Assembly: GCA_002293625.1 (NCBI GenBank)
Contig: DBDP01000128.1
Span: 1 to 12,604 of the forward strand
Direction of reading: 5' to 3'
DNA from: Clostridiales bacterium UBA929
Lineage (GTDB): Bacteria; Bacillota; Clostridia; Oscillospirales; UBA929
Length of the DNA stretch: 12,604 bases
A program made the translations under genes and the position numbers. The notes below the pieces were generated by a model. The model was given only the letters and a program-made list of their open reading frames with translations, was not told the origin of the DNA and did not search any database. Positions 6,901 to 12,604 of this stretch are shown piece by piece; the stretch's first letter is position 1; every line of letters starts with the position of its first letter.

Positions 6901-7564
6901 GAACAAAGAGTCCCCTTTCCCGGACAAGACAGTATTTGGACATTTCGGTGCGCGCTAAGGGTAAGCCGTGAAACAATCCGGCGATGATGCCGGGCAGGAA
7001 TTGGGTGAACTTCACCTCCAGCAGACGTTCATACTCATCGGGAATCCCCGCAAACGAAAACGTCCCCTCCGGCGGAGGATTGCCCAGCGGATAGGGGTGA
7101 CCGTCGAAGGTTAGGCGGACGTTACCGGGGGTGTAGACATACGCCTCCCGGCGGTAAGCGTATGCGGTTGTCGGGCGCAGCCGCCGCAGACTATGCAGAA
7201 GGGCAAGCCGTCGCAAAAGGTCGCTTGAACCCGAAAAATCGCCGGAAAGCAAAGAATTATATTGCGCTTGGTTGATAGGGATGGTATCCTTATAAGAGAG
7301 GTTGCCGTCTTTATGTTTGCGCTCCAGCCGGATAAAAGAAAGGTCACCGTTATACCAGCGCAGACGGTATTTGTCGCGGCGGAAGCCGCCGAGTGCCTTT
7401 TCGTTGTAGAAGCTGTCGTATTGGTCGTCGAAATAGATATTGCAGACCTCATATACGCCGCCGGAGTTTCCGTCGGGACGCATGACCGATCGGACGCGCG
7501 AACGGAGAAGCTCCGCAGTCTCTGCGCTGAGGATATACTTATGTTCGTTGCGGTACTGCATCAT
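6863..7564 (-). CDS. VTC-domain protein (polyphosphate polymerase-like)
   Basis: A 233-residue soluble protein matching the VTC/CYTH-like tunnel fold, whose characterised member Vtc4 makes polyphosphate from ATP. The charged residues that line such a tunnel are visible: R5/E7/K9 in YRNEHKYIL, R67 and R69 in KYRLRW, E81/K83 in LERKHKDG, K92, R138/R139, E183/K185 in LLEVKF, and K210 in MSKYCL. It has no membrane segment or signal peptide, so it probably works in the cytosol with the DUF4956 partner encoded immediately downstream. Two adjacent ATGs exist (7564 and 7561); AAGGGG is 4 bases from the first and 7 from the second, so the real start may be 7561. Divergent from the CotH-family gene across 61 bp. 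Substrate and product are inferred from the family, not shown here. Confidence 0.87.
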   Translation of the reverse strand: MMQYRNEHKYILSAETAELLRSRVRSVMRPDGNSGGVYEVCNIYFDDQYDSFYNEKALGGFRRDKYRLRWYNGDLSFIRLERKHKDGNLSYKDTIPINQAQYNSLLSGDFSGSSDLLRRLALLHSLRRLRPTTAYAYRREAYVYTPGNVRLTFDGHPYPLGNPPPEGTFSFAGIPDEYERLLEVKFTQFLPGIIAGLFHGLPLARTEMSKYCLVRERGLFVHGSAPRYAHTAG

Positions 7565-7625
7565 TGCGCCCCTTGTGTAAAATCTGGGTAAGCTCCGTAT
7601 ATACGTTGTGTAAAGAAGGGTAAGT
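7565..7625. promoter_or_regulatory. Shared divergent control region with 9-bp direct repeat
   Basis: The 61-bp gap between the VTC and CotH genes holds TTGTGTAAA twice (7573-7581 and 7606-7614), 33 bp apart, about three helical turns. A weak rightward promoter is possible: TTGTGT (7573-7578), 19 bp, TATATA (7598-7603). Leftward, TTTACA (complement of 7609-7614) could be a -35 but no good -10 follows. AAGAAGGG (7613-7620) is the CotH ribosome site, 5 bases from ATG 7626. The repeat is directly visible; its role is inference. Confidence 0.4.
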
Positions 7626-9854
7626 ATGAAAAAAATTATATCGTTGGTCGTTATTCTGGCTGTTTTGCTCTCGTCGGCGTTTTTGTTGAATATATTCCCC
7701 GCCGAGACGGTGCCGCTGCCTCCTGCCGAGACGCCGTCCGCCGGAGTGACGGCGGAAAATCCTCCGAAATTGCGCCTGGCTTTTTCGCAGACAGAACACT
7801 TTTTCCGCGAAGCCGTCAGCCTGGAGATTATCGCGAGCGACCCGGCGGCAGAAATCTATTATACCACAGACGGGTCACATCCGACAAGAGATTCCAAAAA
7901 ATATACCGGCGCACTGCGCTTCCTGCCGCTCCCCGGCGGCAACATCGTACCGTTGAAAGCCATCGCGGCGGCGGGGGACATCGAAACGCAGCCGCTGGCG
8001 CACACCTTTTTCCTCGACCGTAACCTCAGCTTCGATACACTCGTGTTTTCCCTCTCCACGAATCCCGAACACCTCTATGACTACGATACCGGCATTCTGG
8101 TCGAAGGGCGTGAACGCGACGAATACATTCAGCAGAACCCGAACGACATGATCGAACCTCCCGACCCCGCGAACTACAACTGGCGCGGGCGGGAAGGGGA
8201 GAGACCGATGTATGTGGAGGTTTTCGAGCCGGACGGGGAACGCGTCTTGGCGCAGGCTGCGGGCGTGCGGGTCAGCGGCGCGTGGTCGCGCTCCGCGAAC
8301 CAAAAGTCTCTGCGCTTGATTGCGCGGAGGGAATACGAGCCGGACGAAGGCAAGTTCCACTATGACTTCTTCCCCGAGGACGTGATGCGGGACGCTTACG
8401 GCACGAGCATTGTTGAGTACGACGAGATTATTTTACGCAACGGAGCCAACGACCGCGACTTCGCCATGCTGCGCAACGAGACAGCCGCCGAACTGGCGCG
8501 GGATTACGGCTTCCGCGACGTCGCGCCGGTACGGGCTGCGGCGGTATTCCTCAACGGTGAGTATTACGGCTTCGTTTGGGCGCAGGCGAACATCAACGAG
8601 CAGTATTTGCAGGATGTTTACGGCGCGCCGGAGCGGTTGTTCCAGATCGTCGGCAACGGCGAGCAGTGGTATGTCACCGACGATACGGCGGCGGAGGAAG
8701 CCCTGCGGGATATGTATGCCTACGCATGGAAAAATCTGCGCGACAACAAGACCTTCGCCGAGCTGGAGGCGCTGGTGGATATCGACAATTTGTTGCGTTA
8801 CTATGCCTTTGAGCTGTATTTGGGCAACAACGACTGGCCGGGCAACAATATGGAACGCTGGCGCTACACGGGAAAGCAGACCGACGGGCTGGCGCCCGAA
8901 CTGGACGGTCGCTGGCGGTATATCATGTATGACCTGGATTGGGTGCTGGGGTTGTATGACGATACGTACTTGAGGCGGGATTTCCACGACGTGTTCACCG
9001 GGGGCAGAAAATCCGACCTGCTGGTCGCGCTGCTGGAGCGTCCCGACCTGGAGGAGCGTTTTATTACCCTCCTCTGCGATATAGCGCACAGTGTCGTCAC
9101 GGCGGAGACGGTAGAGGAAACCGTAAACCGCCTGTTCGGCGAAGCTGAAGCGGAACTAACGCGGGCGCTGAACGCCCGAAAATACGATACTTGGGTCAGT
9201 ATGGGTTCGGTGCTTGACAACCACAGCAACATGGTTCGCTTCGCGGAGCGCCGGAGCGAGTATGTGTTTGGGTTCTTGGAGGATTATTTCGGCTACGGCG
9301 GAGGGATGTACCGCGTGGAGGTATCCGGCGGCGAAGCCGTGATCGGGTCGCAGACCGGCACCTCGGGGCAGTATTTTACCGAACTGACAATCCCCGTAAA
9401 GCCCGCGCCGAAAAAGTTTGAAGTGTTCGACCACTGGGTATTGAACGGTGAGGAAGTTTTCGAGCCGGAGATCACGGTCAGTTATACGGATTCGCGCGGC
9501 GGAATAGTGTCGCTGGAGCTGGTGACGAAAACCGTGCTGCCGCCGCTGATGTTCGAAGAAGCGTCCGCTTCGGCTCTGCGGAACGGCGGCGTCCTCGTCA
9601 ACCCGACCGGCGAGACGGTACGCGCCGGAGGGCTGTATTTGAGCAACGACCCGACAAACCTTTTCCTGTGGGCGCTGCCGGAAGCCTCGGTCAGATCGAG
9701 CGGGACGCTCTCGCTGGCCGGAAAAGGCGGCAGGGATGTCGGCGAGTTGCTGAAGATTCAAATGGGCTTCGCGGTGCGGGAGGGCGAAACGCTGATTCTG
9801 TCCGATGAAAACGGAAACGTGCTGGACTACATAACAGTGGAAGCGGGAACGTGA
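7626..9854 (+). CDS. Secreted CotH-family kinase-like protein with chitobiase-C-like and lamin-tail-like domains
   Basis: A 742-residue exported protein. An N-terminal hydrophobic segment (about 3-22, after MKK) lacks a lipobox Cys, so it is a signal peptide or anchor. Residues about 48-130 look like a chitobiase/hexosaminidase C-terminal-type beta domain (AEIYYTTDGSHPT, then KAIAAA). The CotH domain spans about 135-450: GVRVSGAWSRSANQKSLRL with K227, EIILRNGANDRDFAMLRNE, FLNGEYYGFVWAQ, the core NNDWPGNNMERW (401-412) and YDLDW (435-439). CotH relatives include atypical protein kinases, and these Asn/Asp clusters are the expected ATP/Mg residues. Residues about 555-635 resemble a bacterial repeat (FDHWVLNGEEV). 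About 650-738 resembles a lamin-tail domain (GGLYLSNDPTNLFLWALP, then GETLILSDENGNVLDYI). ATG 7626 has AAGAAGGG upstream. No terminator is visible in the 13-bp gap to the convergent toxin gene. Confidence 0.87.
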   Translation: MKKIISLVVILAVLLSSAFLLNIFPAETVPLPPAETPSAGVTAENPPKLRLAFSQTEHFFREAVSLEIIASDPAAEIYYTTDGSHPTRDSKKYTGALRFLPLPGGNIVPLKAIAAAGDIETQPLAHTFFLDRNLSFDTLVFSLSTNPEHLYDYDTGILVEGRERDEYIQQNPNDMIEPPDPANYNWRGREGERPMYVEVFEPDGERVLAQAAGVRVSGAWSRSANQKSLRLIARREYEPDEGKFHYDFFPEDVMRDAYGTSIVEYDEIILRNGANDRDFAMLRNETAAELARDYGFRDVAPVRAAAVFLNGEYYGFVWAQANINEQYLQDVYGAPERLFQIVGNGEQWYVTDDTAAEEALRDMYAYAWKNLRDNKTFAELEALVDIDNLLRYYAFELYLGNNDWPGNNMERWRYTGKQTDGLAPELDGRWRYIMYDLDWVLGLYDDTYLRRDFHDVFTGGRKSDLLVALLERPDLEERFITLLCDIAHSVVTAETVEETVNRLFGEAEAELTRALNARKYDTWVSMGSVLDNHSNMVRFAERRSEYVFGFLEDYFGYGGGMYRVEVSGGEAVIGSQTGTSGQYFTELTIPVKPAPKKFEVFDHWVLNGEEVFEPEITVSYTDSRGGIVSLELVTKTVLPPLMFEEASASALRNGGVLVNPTGETVRAGGLYLSNDPTNLFLWALPEASVRSSGTLSLAGKGGRDVGELLKIQMGFAVREGETLILSDENGNVLDYITVEAGT

Positions 9855-9867
9855 CGCAATGTGTTAT

Positions 9868-10251
9868 TTACCACAGAAAAGGAACCCCATATTGTTGGAT
9901 ATTTTCATCGGCGGTTAACAATTGCATATTTTCGGTAATGGCCGTTGCGATAATTAAGCGGTCAAATGGATCCTTATGATGGTAAGGGAGATCGGCAAGC
10001 CGCCTTAAGTATTCCCTTTCGACAGGCAACAAAATGAACCCGTTTTCATCCGCAATACGGAAAAATTCGGATAACCCACCGTCAAGCCGCAATTTAGCAG
10101 TCCCGAGCTTAATAGCGACCTCCCATGCAGAAACAATGCTTATATACTTTTCGGCTGTTTCATCCAAGATTACGGCTTTTGCCCGTTCGGATAAAGACGG
10201 CGAGTTTGCCGCCGCCCACAATACGACATGCGTATCCAAGAGAACTTTCAT
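9868..10251 (-). CDS. PIN-domain toxin (VapC-like ribonuclease)
   Basis: A 127-residue PIN-domain protein of the size usual for type II toxins. The acidic metal-binding residues are in place: D6 in LLDTHVVLW, E44 in SAWEVAIKLG, D94/D97 in HHKDPFDRLI and D115 in LTADENI. Such proteins are Mg-dependent endoribonucleases that cut specific RNAs. The ATG overlaps the antitoxin stop by four bases (ATGA), so toxin translation is coupled to the antitoxin and both come from one transcript. The frame ends FLW before TAA, 13 bp from the convergent CotH-family stop. The frame and catalytic acids look intact. The RNA target is unknown. Confidence 0.92.
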   Translation of the reverse strand: MKVLLDTHVVLWAAANSPSLSERAKAVILDETAEKYISIVSAWEVAIKLGTAKLRLDGGLSEFFRIADENGFILLPVEREYLRRLADLPYHHKDPFDRLIIATAITENMQLLTADENIQQYGVPFLW

Positions 10252-10502
10252 ACGTAATCTTTGAATTCGTCCATAGGCTCGTTGAAATCAGAAGATATGT
10301 TAATTTTTCCTTCCCATCCTCCGATTCTTGCGCTTCTTGCCGTGGGTTTGACTACCTCAAACGGAATGCCCTGTCTGTAGACAAGCTGATTTAAGAATAC
10401 ATTGATTGCCGTTGACATATCAAGCCCTAAATCCTCTAGAATGGATTGGGCTTTTGCCTTCAGTTCGCTGTCGGTGCGGATATTAATATTTGTAGCGGCC
10501 AT
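10248..10502 (-). CDS. RelB/DinJ-family antitoxin
   Basis: An 84-residue antitoxin. Residues 1-45 form a ribbon-helix-helix DNA-binding and dimerisation region: ATNINIRTDSELKAKAQSIL, then LGLDMSTAINVFLNQLV, then GIPFEV at about 49-54, the standard RelB/DinJ signature. The acidic tail (about 55-84, ending NEPMDEFKDYV) would wrap the toxin. ATG 10502 is chosen over upstream ATGs because AGGAGG (complement of 10510-10515) lies 7 bases before it and the family sequence starts there. It should neutralise the PIN toxin and, with it, repress its own promoter. DinJ-type antitoxins are classically paired with RelE/YafQ-type toxins, so the PIN partner is a mixed pairing. Confidence 0.92.
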   Translation of the reverse strand: MAATNINIRTDSELKAKAQSILEDLGLDMSTAINVFLNQLVYRQGIPFEVVKPTARSARIGGWEGKINISSDFNEPMDEFKDYV

Positions 10503-10536
10503 CGTTAAACCTCCTGTCATCATTGAATCCGCATTT

Positions 10537-10565
10537 ATCATATCACGATGTGCGCACGTTGTCAA
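10537..10565 (-). promoter_or_regulatory. Near-consensus promoter of the toxin-antitoxin operon with palindromic operators
   Basis: Read leftward, -35 TTGACA (10560-10565), 17 bp, then -10 TATGAT (10537-10542). Two inverted repeats overlap it: GTTGT-CA-ACAAC (10558-10569) covers the -35, and the perfect GTGCGCAC (10550-10557) fills the spacer. They suit autorepression by a ribbon-helix-helix antitoxin complex. The promoter starts just beyond the methyltransferase stop, so the TA pair has its own control. Repression is inferred. Confidence 0.8.
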
Positions 10566-10576
10566 CAACAATTCTA

Positions 10577-11386
10577 CTAGGCGGATGGAATAAATCGCCC
10601 GATTACCATCAGATGATCCGCCCAGCTTAAAAACTCTTCCCTCTCCGCAAGTCTTTCGGCGATGTCAAGCAACGCCTCGAAAACTTCCGGCGGCTGCAGC
10701 ATGAGCGTTTTTTCGTTTGGCGCGAGGACACTCTCCTGCCCGAACAGATGCAGAATATCGAGCGGGAAACGCCGCATAAAGGGCAGAACGTCATTTTGCT
10801 GAATAAAGAAAGCCTGCGTGAATGCCGCGCCGGCATAGCTTTTCCCTTCGGTGAGCTGGGTTAGGAACATCTCTTCGTTCGAATTCATCAACGCTTCCGG
10901 TGCGTCGCGCAGCGCATAAATCAATCCTCCGCACATGCTGATAAACGAAGCGAACAGCAGCCCGCCGGGCTTCAGCAGCCGCAACGCCGTGTTGACCGCT
11001 TTCACGCGGTCGGCTTCCTCCAGCAGGTGGTAGAGCGGACCCATCAGCAAGATATGGTCAAAAGAGCTTTGCAGCAGCGTATCCGCCTCCCGCGCGTCGC
11101 CTTGCAGGGTGCGCAGCGGGAGGTTTTGCTTTTTCGCCTGTTCCGCGGCGAAGGACACGCTTTCCTCCGAAAGGTCGAGCAGCGTGACGTCGCAGCCTTT
11201 TTCCGTGAGATAAAGGGAATACCGTCCGCTCCCGCCGCCGATGTCCAGCACCCGATCGCCGGGAGCTATGTAACGGTCAAGATAACGCTTTGTAATCAAA
11301 AACTCCGGGCGGTTCGCGATGCGGTTGTATTCCGCCTCGGCATTTTGATTGTAATAATCTCGCACGGTTTGAACATGGTCTTGCAT
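10577..11386 (-). CDS. Class I SAM-dependent methyltransferase
   Basis: A 269-residue cytosolic methyltransferase with a Rossmann fold. Motif I is VLDIGGGSGRYSLYL (46-60), the acidic ribose-binding residue is D71 in LLDLS, GDAR (96-99) is the adenine-side motif, and FDHILLMGPLYHL (109-121) plus LLKPGG (137-142) are motifs II and III. The C-terminal half (about 150-269) is a variable substrate cap, so the substrate cannot be named; small-molecule methyltransferases of this type are common. ATG 11386 has AAAGGA about 9-10 bases upstream. It lies 58 bp downstream of the C_GCAxxG_C_C gene on the same strand and is probably its operon partner. The gap contains an imperfect hairpin around GCGC-GGGA-GCGC (near 11413-11424) with no U-tract. 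Confidence 0.88.
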   Translation of the reverse strand: MQDHVQTVRDYYNQNAEAEYNRIANRPEFLITKRYLDRYIAPGDRVLDIGGGSGRYSLYLTEKGCDVTLLDLSEESVSFAAEQAKKQNLPLRTLQGDAREADTLLQSSFDHILLMGPLYHLLEEADRVKAVNTALRLLKPGGLLFASFISMCGGLIYALRDAPEALMNSNEEMFLTQLTEGKSYAGAAFTQAFFIQQNDVLPFMRRFPLDILHLFGQESVLAPNEKTLMLQPPEVFEALLDIAERLAEREEFLSWADHLMVIGRFIPSA

Positions 11387-11444
11387 TTTGCTCAGTCCTT
11401 TCCGGCAATCTTGCGCGGGAGCGCGAAGCTTGTTGTGTTTATAT

Positions 11445-11888
11445 TTAGCTTCTTTCGATTTGCATATGTTCCAATATGTTTACGGCGCTTTTTACCATTT
11501 GCGGGCATACGGATTGATGCGCCTCCCGCGCGCCGGGACGGTTATGGTCGTCGGGGCAGCGGATATCGACGCCAAGTAAGTCGCGGCAGAGAATGGAGCC
11601 GTTTGTTTCATTGAATCGCTCTATAAACTCATAGGATTTTTTGTTGCAATATCCCTTTTGCTCAAAATCCTTTTCATTGCAGAATCCGCATTGCAGCCCA
11701 ATCGCCATCAGCGCGCCGGACACCGCGCCGCACAGTTCGCCGCAGCGGGCACCGCCGCCGAACCCGTTGGCGAGTTTTAACGCGGCGTTAAGGTCAAGCC
11801 CCGCCTCCTCGCAGAAAGCCCCGATTACCGCCTGCGCGCAGTTGTAGCCGTTTTCGAATAACACTGCTGCTTTATCTTCTCTTGACAT
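11445..11888 (-). CDS. C_GCAxxG_C_C family putative redox protein
   Basis: A 147-residue Cys-rich soluble protein. Ten cysteines are visible (17, 26, 49, 53, 67, 70, 81, 101, 111, 128). They include YNCAQAV near the N-terminus, the glycine-rich GGGARCGELCGAVSG (44-58) with the family's CGAxxG motif at 53-58, CGFC at 67-70 and a late VCPQMV Cys. Length and Cys order fit this family, thought to be redox-active and often encoded near transport genes; biochemical function is not established. ATG 11888 is chosen because GGGAGGA lies about 7 bases upstream and the family sequence begins there; the open frame further upstream (to 12227) runs through the promoter region and antisense to the DUF3810 gene and is not protein-like. 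It is first in a probable operon with the methyltransferase. Confidence 0.9.
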   Translation of the reverse strand: MSREDKAAVLFENGYNCAQAVIGAFCEEAGLDLNAALKLANGFGGGARCGELCGAVSGALMAIGLQCGFCNEKDFEQKGYCNKKSYEFIERFNETNGSILCRDLLGVDIRCPDDHNRPGAREAHQSVCPQMVKSAVNILEHMQIERS

Positions 11889-11913
11889 CAATGGTTCCTC
11901 CCGCAAAATTCTA

Positions 11914-11960
11914 ATTTTTGCTAAGTATAGCAGAACCCTGTCGGGAAAGCAAGCAAAAAT
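11914..11960. repeat. 9-bp inverted repeat bracketing a promoter
   Basis: ATTTTTGCT (11914-11922) and its exact complement AGCAAAAAT (11952-11960) lie 29 bp apart, on either side of the leftward promoter of the C_GCAxxG_C_C gene. A second inverted repeat, TGCTA-AGTA-TAGCA (11919-11932), overlaps the -10. Either could be a repressor site; which protein would bind is unknown. Confidence 0.5.
11924..11952 (-). promoter_or_regulatory. Sigma-A promoter of the redox protein/methyltransferase operon
   Basis: Read leftward, -35 TTGCTT (11947-11952), a 17-bp spacer, -10 TATACT (11924-11929). The expected transcript starts near 11917, about 30 bases before ATG 11888. It is divergent from the DUF3810 promoter, with about 20 bp between the two -35 elements. 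Confidence 0.72.
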
Positions 11961-11972
11961 GAGAAATCTCAC

Positions 11973-12001
11973 TTGATTTTCCGCCCGGTTCGTGCTATAA
12001 T
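11973..12001 (+). promoter_or_regulatory. Extended -10 sigma-A promoter of the DUF3810 gene
   Basis: TTGATT (11973-11978), a 17-bp spacer, and the consensus TATAAT (11996-12001) preceded by TGC (11993-11995), an extended -10. Expected to be strong. The ATG at 12046 gives a leader of about 38 bases. Confidence 0.8.
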
Positions 12002-12045
12002 GGCGTTGTGTCAATCGAACGCTCGATAGGGTTAAGGTTAGGATC

Positions 12046-12604
12046 ATGTTTGAAAAGCGCCGCGTTCTGCGCCGTCTGCTGCACGGGGGTATATGGATTG
12101 TCGCTATGGCAGCCGTCACGGTCGCGCTGATTGCGGCGGTGCGTTCCTCGGAGAGCTTCGCGCTGCGCGTGTACATGCCCTTTTCGCGCGCGGTGTCGGG
12201 CTGGCTCGGCGTCCTGTTCTCCTTCACGAGCTATTCGGTCGCGGAGATACTGCTTTTCGCGATGGTTGCCGCACTGCTAGCGTATTTTGTACTCTCAATC
12301 GTCGTCTCCGTCCGTTCGCGCAAAGGCTGGCCGCTTCTGCGCTGGCTGTTTGATTTACTGTTTGCCGTTACGGTTACGGTTTTCGCTTTCTTCACCCTTT
12401 GGGGCGGCAACTATCTTGCGCCCAAACTGGAGGTGCGCTTTCCGTTCCAAACGGAGCCGCAGCCGGAAGAGGTGCTGCTTGAAACGGCGCAGTGGCATTT
12501 GGAACGCGCCGTTGTGTATGCGGAACAGATTCGGCGGGACGAAGCGGGGGTAGCTGACGAAGGCGGCTTCGCCGCTCTCGCGCCGCAGGCGGCGGACGCC
12601 GTCA
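12046..12604 (+). CDS. DUF3810 family membrane protein (3' truncated by window end)
   Basis: The frame opens at ATG 12046 and runs without a stop to the window end, giving the first 186 residues. After a basic start (MFEKRRVLRRLL) there are three hydrophobic segments at about 13-31, 62-88 and 101-120, with a short amphipathic stretch (YMPFSRAVSGWLGVLFS) between the first two. The order PFSRxxSxWLG, SYSVAEILLF and then FFTLWGGNYLAPKLEVRFPF is the arrangement I associate with DUF3810. The remaining residues would begin the large extracytoplasmic domain, which in some relatives looks peptidase-like; that part is outside the window. The ribosome site is weak (AGGTTAGGA before the ATG). It has its own consensus promoter. 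Function is unknown. Confidence 0.8.
   Translation, partial: MFEKRRVLRRLLHGGIWIVAMAAVTVALIAAVRSSESFALRVYMPFSRAVSGWLGVLFSFTSYSVAEILLFAMVAALLAYFVLSIVVSVRSRKGWPLLRWLFDLLFAVTVTVFAFFTLWGGNYLAPKLEVRFPFQTEPQPEEVLLETAQWHLERAVVYAEQIRRDEAGVADEGGFAALAPQAADAV

Noticed and set aside
8410..9089. Long overlapping open frames on both strands within the CotH-family gene
   Set aside because: They are composition-driven shadows in GC-rich sequence, lacking recognisable motifs and lying inside a coherent 742-residue protein.
9855..9867. A possible terminator between the convergent CotH-family and toxin genes
   Set aside because: Only 13 bp separate the stops and no stem with a U-tract is visible on either strand.
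11774..11795. A perfect TTAACGC-G-GCGTTAA hairpin
   Set aside because: It lies within the well-supported C_GCAxxG_C_C coding sequence, has no U-tract, and is best explained by codon choice for ALKLA-type residues.
12003..12045. GGTTAAGGTTAGG upstream of the DUF3810 gene as a DtxR-type box or riboswitch piece
   Set aside because: Only a half-site-like match with no inverted partner, and the leader is too short for a known riboswitch; it more likely serves as a weak ribosome site.
11889..12227. A long N-terminal extension of the C_GCAxxG_C_C gene
   Set aside because: The extension crosses a sigma-A promoter and its own ribosome site and is antisense to the DUF3810 gene; family proteins begin at the ATG at 11888.

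Overview
This is a bacterial chromosome segment of moderate GC (roughly mid-50s by eye). Gene content points to an anaerobic, probably uncultured Clostridia-type Bacillota. It carries a CotH-family protein next to a VTC/DUF4956 pair, a C_GCAxxG_C_C redox protein, a DUF3810 membrane protein, an HD-GYP response regulator, sigma-A-like promoters with 17-bp spacers, AGGAGG-type ribosome sites and several TTG starts. No tRNA, rRNA, CRISPR array, transposase or phage gene is visible.

Layout. (1) 1-371: 3' end of ribF (flavokinase domain), followed by a tandem GNAT-GNAT acetyltransferase (402-1475) that probably contains an internal start. (2) 1504-1631: four consecutive short hairpins with a recurring CCCCTAYG tail. 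The last one supplies the stop codon of a DtxR/MntR-family metalloregulator read leftward (1629-2003). (3) 2004-2141: a divergent promoter region with two good sigma-A promoters and candidate operators between the metalloregulator and a rightward two-gene operon. That operon encodes an HD-GYP response regulator (2142-3203) and a hybrid kinase with REC and Hpt domains (3200-6229), which together make a complete His-Asp-His-Asp phosphorelay ending in a probable c-di-GMP phosphodiesterase. (4) 6256-9854: a leftward VTC-domain and DUF4956 pair, divergent across 61 bp from a secreted CotH-family protein. (5) 9868-10502: a RelB/DinJ-type antitoxin plus PIN-domain toxin with a near-consensus promoter and palindromes. 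(6) 10577-11888: a leftward pair, C_GCAxxG_C_C redox protein then a class I SAM methyltransferase. (7) 12046-end: the N-terminal part of a DUF3810 membrane protein, truncated by the window end, with a consensus extended -10 promoter.

How the genes may work together. The clearest system is the phosphorelay: extracytoplasmic dCache-like sensing passes phosphate through H443, D727 and H875 of the kinase to D52 of the HD-GYP regulator, which would lower c-di-GMP. The adjacent metalloregulator could link this to metal status through the shared promoter region, but that is inference. The most open-ended system is the VTC/DUF4956/CotH cluster: a probable polyphosphate-polymerase-like domain, a membrane protein and an extracytoplasmic protein-kinase-like protein, possibly co-controlled through a 9-bp direct repeat. 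All functional assignments rest on motif recognition by eye; no database search was run.
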